Assembly: GCF_000188695.1 (NCBI RefSeq) | Contig: NW_004754931.1 | Span: 280,624 to 298,838 of the forward strand | Reading direction: 5' to 3' | Origin: Salpingoeca rosetta | Lineage: Eukaryota; Opisthokonta; Choanoflagellata; Craspedida; Salpingoecidae | DNA length: 18,215 nt | Shown: positions 1-12,000 of the stretch, in pieces | How the letters are laid out: each line of letters begins with the position of its first letter | How positions within the stretch are numbered: position 1 is the first letter of the stretch | The notes under the pieces: model-generated | Told to the model about the DNA's origin: nothing | The model's input: only the letters and a program-made list of their open reading frames with translations | Databases searched by the model: none | Position numbers and translations under genes: made by a program

Positions 1-117
<117 letters not shown>

Positions 118-252
118 ATATGTGTGAATGACCTCTTCGTACCCTGTCCGTGTCCGATCCCCCAGCCCCCAAATCGCTCACCCATCCGTTTCCCCTTGGT
201 CTTGTTCCCATCACGCCTACCACATCATCATCACCCCCACCACCTGCCACAG

Positions 253-971
253 CCGTGTGTATGAGCAGCAGGGCAAGCTGTCGCTTGCGCTTGAGTTTGC
301 TGCCTTTGCCTGTCGTGTTGACCGCGGCAATGTCACATACCGCACGCACCTCAGACACATCAACCAGCTCATAAAGGTGCGAGATGTGTGTGTGTGTGTA
401 AGTGTGTAAGTGTGTGTTAATGTTGGTGTTATCCTCTGCTGCCCTCACCCCTCACCCTCCCCCTCCCCCCCCCTTATGCCGTTGCCTGCATGCACGACAG
501 GAGCGGGAGCGGACGCAGGTGCAAGACATGCTGCAAGATCTGCTTGCCCGCGCCGTTGCGGCCGCCTCAACACCCCACAGCCCAGCGCACACCGCTGCTG
601 ATGACAATGGTGACCACCAGTATCGCGCCACAGCACAAGCGTCAACGTCGACATCCACATCAACGACGACAACAACAAGTGTACAGCCATCACGGCAACA
701 GCGTGAGCGCGATGGGGCGACAGCTTCTGCTGACCATTCGCACCGCACCAGCACGCGCTCCTCCGTCTCAGACCATCATCATCATCATCAACAGCAGCAG
801 CAGCAGCATCATCATCAGCAGCAGCAGCAGCAACAGCAGCGTGTGAGCCGGCAGGGGTCTGGCGGTGCCCTTGGGCTCAACCCGCGCCGTAACCGCATGT
901 TGCAGGCTGTGCCCGCACAGGCGCAGCGCGACGATGAAGACGACGACGAGGAGCCTCTCTACGCGTACTAG
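253..971 (+). CDS. 3' end of a TPR-like protein with His/Gln-rich tail (partial)
   Basis: Two terminal coding exons are visible: 253-376 (acceptor CCACAG, donor AAG|GTGCGA) and 501-971 (acceptor ACGACAG, stop TAG at 969-971). The join is phase 0. The first exon encodes one helix-turn-helix pair with the TPR pattern Y..-G-...-ALE-...-A-...-D..N (YEQQGKLSLALEF followed by ACRVDRGN). This suggests a tetratricopeptide repeat, but one repeat is not enough to name the protein. The last exon starts with a charged helix (ERERTQVQDMLQDLLARA). It then becomes a Ser/Thr/Ala-rich disordered tail with a mixed His/Gln run (about 771-840), and ends in an acidic stretch (DDEDDDEEPLYAY). The 5' part lies outside the window. 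No function can be assigned. The joined frame is open throughout, so I am fairly sure it is coding. Confidence 0.65.
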
Positions 972-977
972 TTGCTT

Positions 978-978
<1 letters not shown>

Positions 979-1055
<77 letters not shown>
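979..1055 (+). repeat. (GT)n tract just after the stop codon
   Basis: A pure GT run starts about 8 nt after the TAG at 969-971, with TG on the sense strand of the upstream gene. More degenerate TG-rich sequence continues to about 1135. The remaining spacer to 1482 shows no convincing gene. Confidence 0.9.
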
Positions 1056-1057
<2 letters not shown>

Positions 1058-1482
1058 CTGCGCTCTGTGTGTAGATGTGTGGATGTGGTTGTGCGTATGT
1101 GCTCTGTGTGCGTGAGTGTGTACGTGTTTGTGTTCTGCTTTCTATGTCTTCCCGTAGCCCTCTCTCTTCTTTCCGTTCTCGCTCCCCCCCCTCTCTCTCT
1201 CCATGGTGCATGTTGTGCTTGTCTGGGGTTGTTTTCAGGATGGTTAGGGGGTGCGTTGGCGAGGTCATGATTTGTCATCATAGTTCCTTGTCGTTTACTG
1301 CATAGCGTTGGCCGTGAACCATTGCTGTGTTCGCTCGGTTAATCAAACAACAAAAGTTTGGGCTGAAAAAATACAATTAGAGCTGTTTCAGGACTGCGTG
1401 GTACATGTGGTGTGCAAATGTGTCAATGTGCACCACAGCAACCCGCCACCACCCACAAATTCTAAGCGCACAGGTACAAGTT

Positions 1483-1506
1483 CACACACACACACACACA
1501 CACACA
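1483..1506 (-). repeat. (CA)n tract downstream of GTF2H5 (TG on its sense strand)
   Basis: This CA run is followed on the + strand by an A run (about 1506-1516). Read on the minus strand, the GTF2H5 3' flank is therefore a T run followed by a GT run, starting within 20 nt of the stop codon. It resembles a U/GU-rich downstream polyadenylation element. Confidence 0.8.
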
Positions 1507-1524
1507 AAAAAAAAAATTAAACTG

Positions 1525-2085
1525 TTAGCCGTATTTCTTCTTTCCCTTCTTGGTTGCATCGTCGTCAAAGTGGTTTGAGTCAAGCATGCTTGCAACGCGG
1601 CCTTCAATCTCTTCCACGCAGTCCCGATTCACAAAGAGCCCAAAGGACCCCAGGTCCTCGATGATGAACGGGTTTCCGTTGTTGATGATCTTCCTCGCTT
1701 CCAGTGCTTGCACAAACGTCTTGATGCTCATGTCGCTAACGTTCACACAATTGGAACACAGAGCAAGAAATGCAACAGGTTGAGCAATCATCTGTGCACG
1801 CATGTATGCACTGTGTCTGTGTGTGTCTGTGTGTGTCCGTGTGTGTCTGCTTGTGTGTATGTGTGTGTCTGTGAGTGTATGTGTGTGTCTGTGTGTGTCT
1901 GTGTGTGTCTGTGTGTGTATGTTTGTGTTACACACATGCACACATGCACATACACACACATGCACACATGCACATACACACACATGCACACGCACACATG
2001 CATACACACACACGTCACTGCACACGCACACCCCCCCTCACCATCGCAAGACAATGCCGCGTTCGACGTGCACCTCCTCCGCCAT
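1525..2085 (-). CDS. GTF2H5: General transcription factor IIH subunit 5 (TTDA/Tfb5)
   Basis: This is the smallest TFIIH core subunit. In characterised species it stabilises the complex through p52 and is needed for nucleotide-excision repair and transcription initiation in the nucleus. There are two exons on the minus strand: 2042-2085 and 1735 down to 1525 (stop TAA). The intron is 1736-2041 (donor ATG|GTGAGG, acceptor GTTAG|CGAC). Joining them gives 84 aa beginning MAEEVHVERGIVLRCD. The junction restores the family's hydrophobic strand followed by Cys-Asp near residues 11-16. The central IKTFVQAL, FIIEDLGSFGLFV and VEEIEGRVASMLDSNHF segments match the Tfb5 alpha/beta fold. Human TTDA is 71 aa; the extra length is a charged C-terminal tail (DDDATKKGKKKYG). 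The start has a strong context (AAAGATGG). It shares a 247-bp divergent spacer with PSMA6. Confidence 0.92.
1803..2038 (-). repeat. Back-to-back TG and CA tracts filling the GTF2H5 intron
   Basis: On the + strand about 120 bp of TG-rich sequence (a roughly 10-bp unit GTGTGTGTCT) abuts about 100 bp of CA-rich sequence (a roughly 24-bp unit containing ACATGCACACATGCACAT) near 1930. On the sense (minus) strand the order is TG then CA. The transcript could therefore fold into a long imperfect hairpin with a very small loop. Confidence 0.85.
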
Positions 2086-2332
2086 CTTTGCTTCCTTCCT
2101 TTCCTTCCAACTGCCGAAAATTATGTGTGCCTTCGCTAATCGCACACATTCACCCATCTTTTCAGTTGTCGGCGGTTTTGTTGTCTGTTGTCGCTCTCTT
2201 GCTTCTCCTCTGCTCACGGACGGTTGCTTTGTGTGTGCGTGTGTGTCTGTCTTCGTCTTTGGCATTGCCTTACCTTCCTCCTTTGGCCCCAGCACGCATC
2301 GCTGATCCCCCAGTGGACGCGAGTGAACGACC
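2086..2332. promoter_or_regulatory. Divergent promoter region, GTF2H5 / PSMA6
   Basis: Only 247 bp separate the two start codons, which point away from each other, so both promoters and both 5' UTRs must fit here. The region is pyrimidine-rich on the + strand, with short TG runs near 2228-2245. I see no clear TATA box or named proteasome element. Confidence 0.6.
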
Positions 2333-2925
2333 ATGTCGCGCGGTTCATCGGCCGGTTATGACAGGCACTTGACCGTCTTCTCTCCCGAGGGACGGCTGTA
2401 CCAAGTCGGTGCGTGCACCTCCTGCATTGTTGTTGTTGTTTGTGTGTTTGTGTGTTTGTGTGTTCGTTCATGTGCGTGTGTTTCTGTGCTTGTACCATGG
2501 TGTGAACACAGAATACACAAGCAAACACACACACACACACACACAAACACACAAACACACACACACTATCTCTCTTCTCTGTTTTTGTTTTGCCGCTGTA
2601 GCTACCTGCACGCTCCATCTTTGAAACTCAACCATACCACTCCAACCCCAACCTTTCCTTCCCCACCATGTCCAGAGTATGCATTCAAGGCCATCAACAC
2701 GGCCAAGAACACAAGCCTTGCCATTCGTGGGCAGGACTGCTGTGTCGCCATCACCCAGAAGAAGGTCCCCGACAAACTGCTCGTCCCAGACACCATCACA
2801 CACATGTTCAAAATCACCCAGAACGTCGGCTGCGTCATGACGGGCATGATTGGTGAGGGAACATGCGTTTGTGCGTGTGTGGGTTTGTGTGTGTGCCTGT
2901 GCGTGTGTGAGTATGTGTGTGTGCT

Positions 2926-2959
<34 letters not shown>

Positions 2960-4226
2960 TGGGTCTGTGAGTGTGTGTGTCTGTGTGTCTGTGTGTCTGT
3001 GTGAGTGTGAACGAGAGTGTGCGTCGAGAACTTTTTTGTGTGACTGCATGACGTCGATTGGTTCGGCCGTGCAGTCGACCATCTCGCTTCGTTTGGATAC
3101 GCGTCGCTTTGTTCGTGTCCACATCTCACACCGCACCTGCTCCATGACTACTCAGCCGATGCGCGATCACAAGTGCGTCGTGCGCGGTACGAAGCCGCAG
3201 AGTTCAAGTACCGCTTCGGCTACGACATGCCCATCGACCAAGTGGTTCGTTCAAGCCGCATCATCGTGTGTGCGTGTCTGTTGCGTGTGTGTGTGTCTGT
3301 GTGCGTCTGTGTGTGGCTGTGTGTGTTTGTGCACGTTTACACATATTTGTGTGCGCATGGCTCAACCTCCCCCCTTGTCACCAATCCTCCTCTCTTCACC
3401 CAGGCCAAGCGGGTGGCAGACCTGTCACAGATCAACACACAGGAGGCCGGCCTTCGACCCCTGGGATCAAGTAAGCTGTCGACTAATGCAACACTTTGGC
3501 TCGTCCTCTTCCTCCCCATGTGCACGCCATACGCGCACCTTTGCAGTGCGGTGTGTCAGTGACTACCACCACCACCACCACCACCACCACCACCACCACC
3601 ACCACCACCAACAGTACTGCCGCCGTCTCATCACTGCCGTCGCCATCATCTACACGTGTGTTTGTGTTGTAGCGATGATCCTGATTGGGGTTGATGATGA
3701 GCTTGGCCCACAGGTGTACAAGTGCGACCCTGCTGGCTTCTATGCCGGATACAAGGCCGTTGCTGCGGGGACGAAGATGATTGAGGCTCACAACCTCCTC
3801 GAGAAGCGCATCAAGAAGAACCCAACACTCGACTACGACGGCACCGTCCAGGTGTGTGACACTGCGTGTGTGTGTGTGTGTGATTGTAATTGTGTGTGTG
3901 TGACTCTGCATGTTTGTTTGCTTTTTCTTCGCGTGTGCTTGGAGTGTGCTCTCATCTCCATTCAAACCCCACTGCGTCTCACCTCGCTTCCCCTCACCGC
4001 ACCACACGTCACCACACGTCACCACACGTCATTGCGCCATGGCCACTGCTGCCTGTGTGCAGGAGGCCATCAGTGCGCTGAGCACGCTCATGTCGATGGA
4101 CTTTAAGGCGTCTGAGATTGAGGTTGCCATTGTCACGAAGGAGAACCCAAAGTTCACCACCCTCTCTGAGGAGGAAATTGACAGGTGCGCTGCTCTGCTG
4201 TGCAACCGCAGACGCATGATGGCGCG

Positions 4227-4286
<60 letters not shown>

Positions 4287-4427
4287 ATTGTGTGTCTTGC
4301 AAACTCTGTCTGCTACCTTCTCTGTTCTTATCACACATCCCATCGTACCACTCACCAACATCACATCCCTGTCAACATCCATGACAAACACTGCAGGCAC
4401 CTGACTGCCATTGCGGAGAGAGACTAA
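2333..4427 (+). CDS. PSMA6: 20S proteasome subunit alpha type-6 (PSMA6, alpha1)
   Basis: This is a structural alpha-ring subunit of the 20S proteasome core particle, which gates substrate entry. It has no catalytic Thr. Seven exons: 2333-2408, 2676-2852, 3156-3244, 3404-3470, 3673-3851, 4063-4184 and 4397-4427 (stop TAA). They join to 741 nt and 246 aa, the same length as the human protein. The N-terminus [20 protein letters not shown], running into GRLYQVEYAFKAI, is the alpha-subunit signature. Further family blocks are [80 protein letters not shown] and the terminal HLTAIAERD. All six introns are GT-AG and most carry TG tracts. Every junction agrees in phase with conserved residues, so the model is very secure. 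Confidence 0.97.
2442..2560 (+). repeat. Perfect 22-bp inverted repeat in PSMA6 intron 1
   Basis: The left arm, 2442-2463, is TG-rich with two TTT interruptions. The right arm, 2539-2560, is CA-rich with two AAA interruptions at the matching positions. The arms are exact reverse complements, with about 75 nt between them. Further TG and CA sequence extends the potential stem on both sides. Confidence 0.9.
3565..3610 (+). repeat. (ACC)n trinucleotide tract in PSMA6 intron 4
   Basis: About fifteen ACC units lie in the intron 3471-3672, roughly 60 nt before the acceptor (GTTGTAG|CG). This intron lacks the long TG tract seen in its neighbours. Confidence 0.9.
4001..4030 (+). repeat. Three exact copies of ACCACACGTC in PSMA6 intron 5
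   Basis: A 10-bp unit is repeated head-to-tail three times, about 30 nt upstream of the exon 6 acceptor. The same intron starts with a TG-rich stretch (3852-3902). Confidence 0.9.
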
Positions 4428-4859
4428 GCGTCCGCGCTCCTGTCACCTCGTTCTCCAATCCACCACCACCAACCACGCCACGGCTGCACTGCTGTTGTTG
4501 CGTGTCGCCTTGCTTGTCGCGTTGTCGTTTCTTGTTGCCGTTTCTTGTTGTTGTGTTCTCTCCCTCCACTCACATGCCCACCGTGTGCGTGGCCTTCAGT
4601 GAACAGTTGTGTTTCATTCTTCATTGCGTCAGCGCACAGCTAGCAAACACCAACAAACCAAACACACACATAGACACACGTGACAAGAAACAGCAACGCA
4701 TCCACAGCGCATCGACAATGCAGAAGTTGGAAGGATGGCTGCTCAGTCGTGCCACAACAACACAACACGCTTGCATCCTGCCCAACCCCATCAAGCACAT
4801 GCAAACATGCACACATCACAGAGGTGCGTGCCTGCAAGCAAGAGGAGGGCCGGCACACA
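4428..4859. other. Convergent 3' spacer between PSMA6 and EIF2A
   Basis: These 432 bp lie between two facing stop codons and should contain both 3' UTRs and polyadenylation sites. I see no canonical AATAAA in the sense of either gene and no convincing extra coding exon. Confidence 0.6.
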
Positions 4860-6235
4860 CTACTTGCTGTCGTCCTCAATCTTGAGAGACTCGAGCTCTT
4901 CCTCAAGGGCAGCGGCAGAGGCAAGCTTGTCAAGCTGGTGATGGTAGTGGTGGTAGTGATGATGATGATGGCGGTGATGATGGCGGTATGAGAATGATGA
5001 TTGTCAAAAGATGGTAGGAGTGCAAAGCAACCAGTCAACCCGTCAAACCGTCACGCAGTCAACTCGACAAGCAGTCAACTCGACAAGCAGTCAAAGCCAG
5101 TGATGCAAGAACAAACATCTCACAGGACAACCCCGACCAAGACCAAGACACGACTGCCACCGTCACGAACGTCACCATCACCAGCACACCTGTTCCTGGT
5201 TCAGCGTCTCTCCCTCGTCCTGCTGCTGCTTGAGGGCGTCAATTTGGCGAAGCTTCTTCTTGAGTGCACGCGCACGCTTCAACACCTCCTTCGTCTCTTC
5301 CTCCGTCCGCTCGGAGGGGGGCTTCTCTGCTGCAGACTGCACGACGCGTCGCACATGGTGTCGGGCGCAGCAGTTTCGGCGTGGCGTGAGGTTGTGATGG
5401 GGTAGTCAGGGTTTGGTGTTTGGGGGGAGGGGGAAGGAACAAAGGATACCGGGCGAATGGCTGACAGTGACAGAGGAGCAATGCGTGCAGAACCAAACAA
5501 GGGTATACACGCATGACTCACACATTACCACCACCACACAACCACCACCACACCACCACCACCACCATTCCCTCGAGTAAAACCGCGGCACGCCACCTTT
5601 TCCTGCTCGGGCTCTGGCTTCTTCTTCTTGCTCTTCTTCTTCTTGTTCTTCTTCTTCTTCTTGTCTGCGTCGCCGCCGCCAGGAGGAACAACAACGGGCT
5701 GCATCCCAACAACGCGGTTGCGCATGCCAGGGGGGCGGTACGGCTCGGCTTTCGCTGTCATGATGGTGGTGGTGGTGAGTGTGGGTAAATGTGTGTGAGT
5801 GTGAGCGAGTGTGCGTGAGCGAGTATGCTTTGAGTGTGCGTGGTGGGAGTATGCTTTGAGTGCGCGCTTGAGTGTGTGAGTGTGCGTTTGAGCGTGTGAG
5901 CGTGCTATGTTGTAGAGTTCCTTGTTGTCAACATGTGAAATACCCGCCCTTGTACCCCTTGCATGCATGCACGCACAACAACATGTTCACAAGAGTTCAC
6001 CCCTTCACCCTCTTCCCACCCCCCTCCAACACGTGCTCCTCACGTGCAGACGCGGCCTCCTTGACCTCCTGTGGAACGGGGGAGAGCGGGCGACGAGGGA
6101 ACGCCTTCCACGACATGGGCTGCCAGGCAACCTCGTACAGCTCGCCGTACTCCTGCTTCTTCACCTCACCCTTCGTGTAGTGCCACACCTTGAAGCTATA
6201 AGGGGGGAGGGTGTGTGTGGGGTGAATGATAAGAA

Positions 6236-6310
<75 letters not shown>

Positions 6311-7216
6311 ATGAATGATAAGAAATGTGTGTGTGTGTGTGCGTGCGTGCGTGTGTGTTGGTAGCGTTGCGGGACGCAGCTCGCCTCCACGGCATACACA
6401 CATACACACACACACACACTCCACTTCTCCTGTCCGCTTCCCGCTTCTATCTCTGCTCTCGGTGCTGACCAGTTGTCGACGGTGGAGCGCGGGGTGGTGG
6501 TGGCCATGAGAATGTGGCGGCTGTCCGCACACCACTCAAACGTCGTCGTGTTGAACGCAACAAACCGGTTGATCTTCTCCCACTTGTCCGTGTCCCAGAT
6601 CTCAACCTCGCCACTGCACACGCGCGTAACACAGGCAGATGGGTTGGAAAAGTGTGACGCATAATTCGGGGAGGTGAGGTTGATGTAGGAGGCGGGGTTT
6701 GTGATGTGAGTTGTGTGGGATGGGGCGTGGTGTGGTGCAAGGAGTGTGTGTCTCGAGTTGGAAAAAACGCGGAGAAGTGAGCGACAAAGCGGTACACGTG
6801 ACATCACACTGCATCGGCCTGACCCAAGGTTTCCAAAGCCGCAGAGGGCGAGGACGGAGCCGTGTGGGTTGAAGCGCGCCATGCTGCGGTGGCCCGTGCC
6901 AAGATCCTGCACCCGCTTGCACTTGTAATTGAACACGCTCGCTGTGCAGAGCGGTGCAGATGGTGTTTGTGTGTGTGTGTGGGGGGGGGGGGGACGAGGA
7001 CGTGTTGTGTGTTGCGTTGGCATCGATGAGCATGGTCATAGTACAACTCATCCGCGACACACACACACACACACCACGCTGCAAAGTGTAAGAGGTGGCT
7101 CACCCTTGTTTGGCATGGTGCCGTACATGGCAACAAAGTGGCGGCCGTTTGGAGACCACTCGCACCCGGCAATCGGACCCTTCTTGTCTGTGCACGCGCA
7201 CGGGCACGGAATTGTG

Positions 7217-7269
<53 letters not shown>

Positions 7270-8820
7270 CATGAGATGACGTATCACGTTTCACGTACGA
7301 CGGGCAACAGATGAAAAGGCAAAGCAGTCACTTCTTCAACACACACACACACACACAAACACAAGCACACACACACACACACGTACACAAGCACACACAC
7401 ACACATGCGCATGCAGGCACGTTTGCACCCAACATCCACACGCTTTCCCCCTCCCTTGCATGCACATTACCGAGGGTGACGTTGGCGCTGGTGCCATCGT
7501 GACAGGTGAGGAAGTACAGGGCCGTCTCGCCGTAATACGACGCGCCAGATGAGTCGGAATCCGTCTGCGTGCTCACAAGCACCTCAGACCCTGGCAGTGG
7601 CGAGGTGTGCGGTGACGCAAAACATGTTTACATAGAGGAGAGGGTGATGATCGTGAAAGGGTAGCCGTGTTGGTGAAAGTTGCAGTTGGAGTTGGAGTTG
7701 GGGGTGGCAATGTAATACTGGCAGCGCGCATAGTTGACCCACACGCTTAAACGAACACACACACACATACACACACACACACATACACACACATACATAC
7801 ACACACGTACATACACACACACACATGGCACGTGAGTGCGCGCACCCTTGTTGCTCCAGTTCATGCTGACGGTGTCTGCCTTGAAGAACGACTTGTACGC
7901 GATGGGGGCGTTGAGGTTGGTCGGCGAGTACACGCGCACCGCAGACGGCATGCCCTGACGTGCGGCAGCAACAACAGCGTACAAAGGGAGAGGGATGGTG
8001 GTGGTGATGATGATGATGATGATGGTGACGATGATGATGGTGGTGGTGGTGAGGCAATAGGTTCTGTACACATGTACACACACACACATTCTCACTCACA
8101 CACGCGCGCACACATACACACACACACACGACCAACCAACCACACGCACGACCAACCAACCACACCTTCTTGCCGCGGATCCAGACGGCGACGCGGCAGT
8201 GGGGGAGGCGAGGGGCGACCTCAAACGCCGTCAGCCCTTCAAGCTTCAGCTTCTGCGTAGGGGCTGATGGTCAGGTGATGGTGGTGATGATCAAGTGGTG
8301 GTGGTGGTGGAGTTGATGGTTGAGACAACAATCGATGCAGTTGGTGCATGGTGATGCGTGGGTAGGCGCAGAACTAGCACACCAGCAGCACGAACACGCC
8401 CTTGCACCTTGCACGACCTGCACACAGACACACACACACACAAACCTGCAGTGATGTTGGCGCCGTCGAAGAAGAGAAGCGTGTTGGGGGTCTGGCGCAC
8501 GCACACGCTCTCGTCATCGGTCCACTTGGGCAGCCAGTTGGAGCGCTGCTTGTGGCTGTATGTCATCACTTCCTCGCCAGAGGGAAGCGCCCACACGCCG
8601 CAGTTGCGGTTGGCCTGGCCATCCTTGGCTGTTGCGATGAAGCAGCAGGCATGGGGATGGTGGGGGAAAGAGCGGCTGTCGTTAGAAGTGGTCATCGCAA
8701 CAAGAGACAGAGATGGGGGGATGCCACCGGTGTAGGAGGCCAACACTTGACACACTTGGTCATCAATACGATGATTGCCGCACTCATGCACACACACACA
8801 GACACACACAGACACACACA

Positions 8821-8871
<51 letters not shown>

Positions 8872-9296
8872 GCGTACTGGTGAAGGTCTCCCAGGTGCAG
8901 AGGTGAGTGGCCTTTGGGGAGAAGGCGATGGCGCTGGTCTTGGGGCGTGCAATGGTGCACTCGCGCTCGTTGGTCTCGAGGTTCAACACAACAACCCTGG
9001 CAGGGTTGTTGGTCAGACGAGGCGTCAGTGACAAGGCACATACACGAACACTCCGAAGCGCACACAAATCATGTGGCGGATGGAGGAGACAAGCAACAAA
9101 TCAAGTACGTGTGGACTTACTCTCGGCCATTGCACCACGCGACCTTGTCGCCAGCCTTGGAAAAGACGAGCGCACGGCAAGCAGCGGGCTCCCTAAAACG
9201 GTCGCCGTGAAGAAGAAGAAGTGGAGGTGTTCGTAACGACAATCGTCATGGTGGGTGGTGCACAAGGTCAACCGCAAAAGCGCCTGCACAAGGGCA

Positions 9297-9334
<38 letters not shown>

Positions 9335-9458
9335 CAAGGCGCGCTTGCGCCACTCACTGAATGCGGTTGGTGGGGACGATATCGCCTGGCGGGCCAGACC
9401 ACAACACGAGCCCATCGCGGCTGCGCACAGCAAACGCTGTCGTTGGTGTGTCGGCCAT
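4860..9458 (-). CDS. EIF2A: Eukaryotic translation initiation factor 2A (eIF2A)
   Basis: eIF2A is a cytoplasmic WD-repeat factor that can deliver Met-tRNAi to the 40S subunit independently of eIF2 and GTP. Fourteen minus-strand exons: 9358-9458, 9121-9192, 8878-8996, 8446-8628, 8166-8263, 7846-7954, 7471-7590, 7104-7187, 6824-6941, 6470-6613, 6044-6195, 5597-5754, 5190-5336 and 4860-4934 (stop TAG). They total 1680 nt and 559 aa (human 585). Residues 1 to about 430 form the beta-propeller, with family blocks such as NWLPKWTDDES, YKSFFKADTV, GASYYGETALYFL, DLGTGHRSMARFNPHGSVLA, GFGNLGGEVEIWD, HILMATTTPR and FKVWHYT. AEPYRPPGMRN follows, then a polylysine segment (about 465-479) and a C-terminal coiled coil (about 500-555). 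All splice phases fit. The start has a G at +4. The next gene upstream is divergent, 154 bp away. Confidence 0.96.
4935..5184 (-). repeat. 11-bp inverted repeat at the two ends of EIF2A intron 13
   Basis: Plus-strand CTGGTGATGGT (4935-4945) and ACCATCACCAG (5174-5184) are exact reverse complements. In the minus-strand transcript one arm starts five nt into the intron after the donor GT. The other arm ends with the acceptor AG itself. Confidence 0.9.
5055..5094. repeat. 16-bp tandem repeat, 2.5 copies, in EIF2A intron 13
   Basis: The unit GCAGTCAACTCGACAA occurs at 5055-5070 and 5071-5086, followed by a half copy to 5094. Related GTCAAC/GTCAAA words precede it (about 5030-5050), suggesting an older degenerate array. 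Confidence 0.85.
6223..6419 (-). repeat. TG and CA tracts with a duplicated 20-bp block in EIF2A intron 10
   Basis: The block TGAATGATAAGAAATGTGTG occurs at 6223-6242 and 6312-6331. Each copy leads into a TG run (about 6238-6309 and 6326-6357). A CA run follows at about 6393-6419, nearer the minus-strand donor. On the sense strand the order is therefore TG then CA. Confidence 0.85.
7059..7405 (-). repeat. TG/CA tracts of EIF2A introns 7 and 8
   Basis: In intron 8 (6942-7103) a CA run at about 7059-7076 lies near the minus-strand donor, and a TG run at about 6965-6982 lies near the acceptor. In intron 7 (7188-7470) CA at 7339-7405 is donor-proximal and TG at about 7216-7265 is acceptor-proximal. 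Both read TG then CA on the sense strand. Confidence 0.8.
8127..8165 (-). repeat. 20-bp tandem duplication overlapping the EIF2A intron 5 donor
   Basis: The unit containing ACCAACCAACCACAC is present twice with a 20-bp period (8127-8146 and 8147-8165). On the minus strand the donor sequence GTGTGGTTGG therefore occurs twice, 20 nt apart, with the outer copy used in the gene model. Confidence 0.8.
8787..8870 (-). repeat. (CA)n tract at donor side of EIF2A intron 3
   Basis: A CA run with three evenly spaced GACACACACA units lies in intron 3 (8629-8877), less than 10 nt from the minus-strand donor A|GTACGC. The sense strand is TG-rich. Similar donor-side tracts occupy introns 1 (9297-9332), 4 (8421-8444), 5 (8077-8130) and 6 (7757-7826). 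Confidence 0.85.
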
Positions 9459-9612
9459 CGTCGTGTGGCTGCTGCTGTGGAGTTGCTGGTGGTTGGTGCA
9501 CGCGGGTATGAGACTGAAATCAGTCTCGGTTACAAAGCCCACAAACAATAAGTGCAACGACTTGTGTTTGTTGTGAGTGCACTGTCACAAGCGAGCAAAG
9601 CAGCCGTACGCC
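9459..9612. promoter_or_regulatory. Divergent promoter region, EIF2A / D-2-hydroxyacid dehydrogenase
   Basis: Only 154 bp separate the two start codons. The region contains a near-perfect palindrome, GAGACTGA-AA-TCAGTCTC (9510-9527), which is a candidate binding site for a dimeric factor. No TATA box is evident. Confidence 0.6.
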
Positions 9613-11895
<2,283 letters not shown>

Positions 11896-11914
11896 CCCAG
11901 CGGTGCGCTGCCCA

Positions 11915-11920
11915 AATAAA
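11915..11920 (+). promoter_or_regulatory. AATAAA polyadenylation signal, dehydrogenase gene
   Basis: A canonical hexamer lies 20 nt after the stop codon, and a (TG)n tract begins 33 nt further on. That spacing is typical of a poly(A) signal followed by a GU-rich downstream element. It implies a very short 3' UTR. Confidence 0.7.
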
Positions 11921-11952
11921 CGAACCAATGCACTCCCTAGAAGGCTGTAATG

Positions 11953-11998
<46 letters not shown>
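11953..11998 (+). repeat. (TG)n tract downstream of the dehydrogenase poly(A) signal
   Basis: This is a pure TG run on the sense strand of the upstream gene. Confidence 0.95.

Positions 11999-12000
<2 letters not shown>

Noticed and set aside
3565..3610. Poly-His reading of the (ACC)n tract as coding
   Set aside because: The tract is inside PSMA6 intron 4. The flanking exons join at RPLGSTMILIG, exactly as in the family.
5055..5094. Possible CRISPR-like or regularly spaced repeat
   Set aside because: It is a simple tandem repeat of 16 bp with no spacers, inside an EIF2A intron of a eukaryote.
9577..9612. Upstream in-frame ATG for the dehydrogenase
   Set aside because: It would add 12 residues (MHCHKRAKQPYA) with no family counterpart. 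The ATG at 9613 has a stronger start context. It is not excluded.
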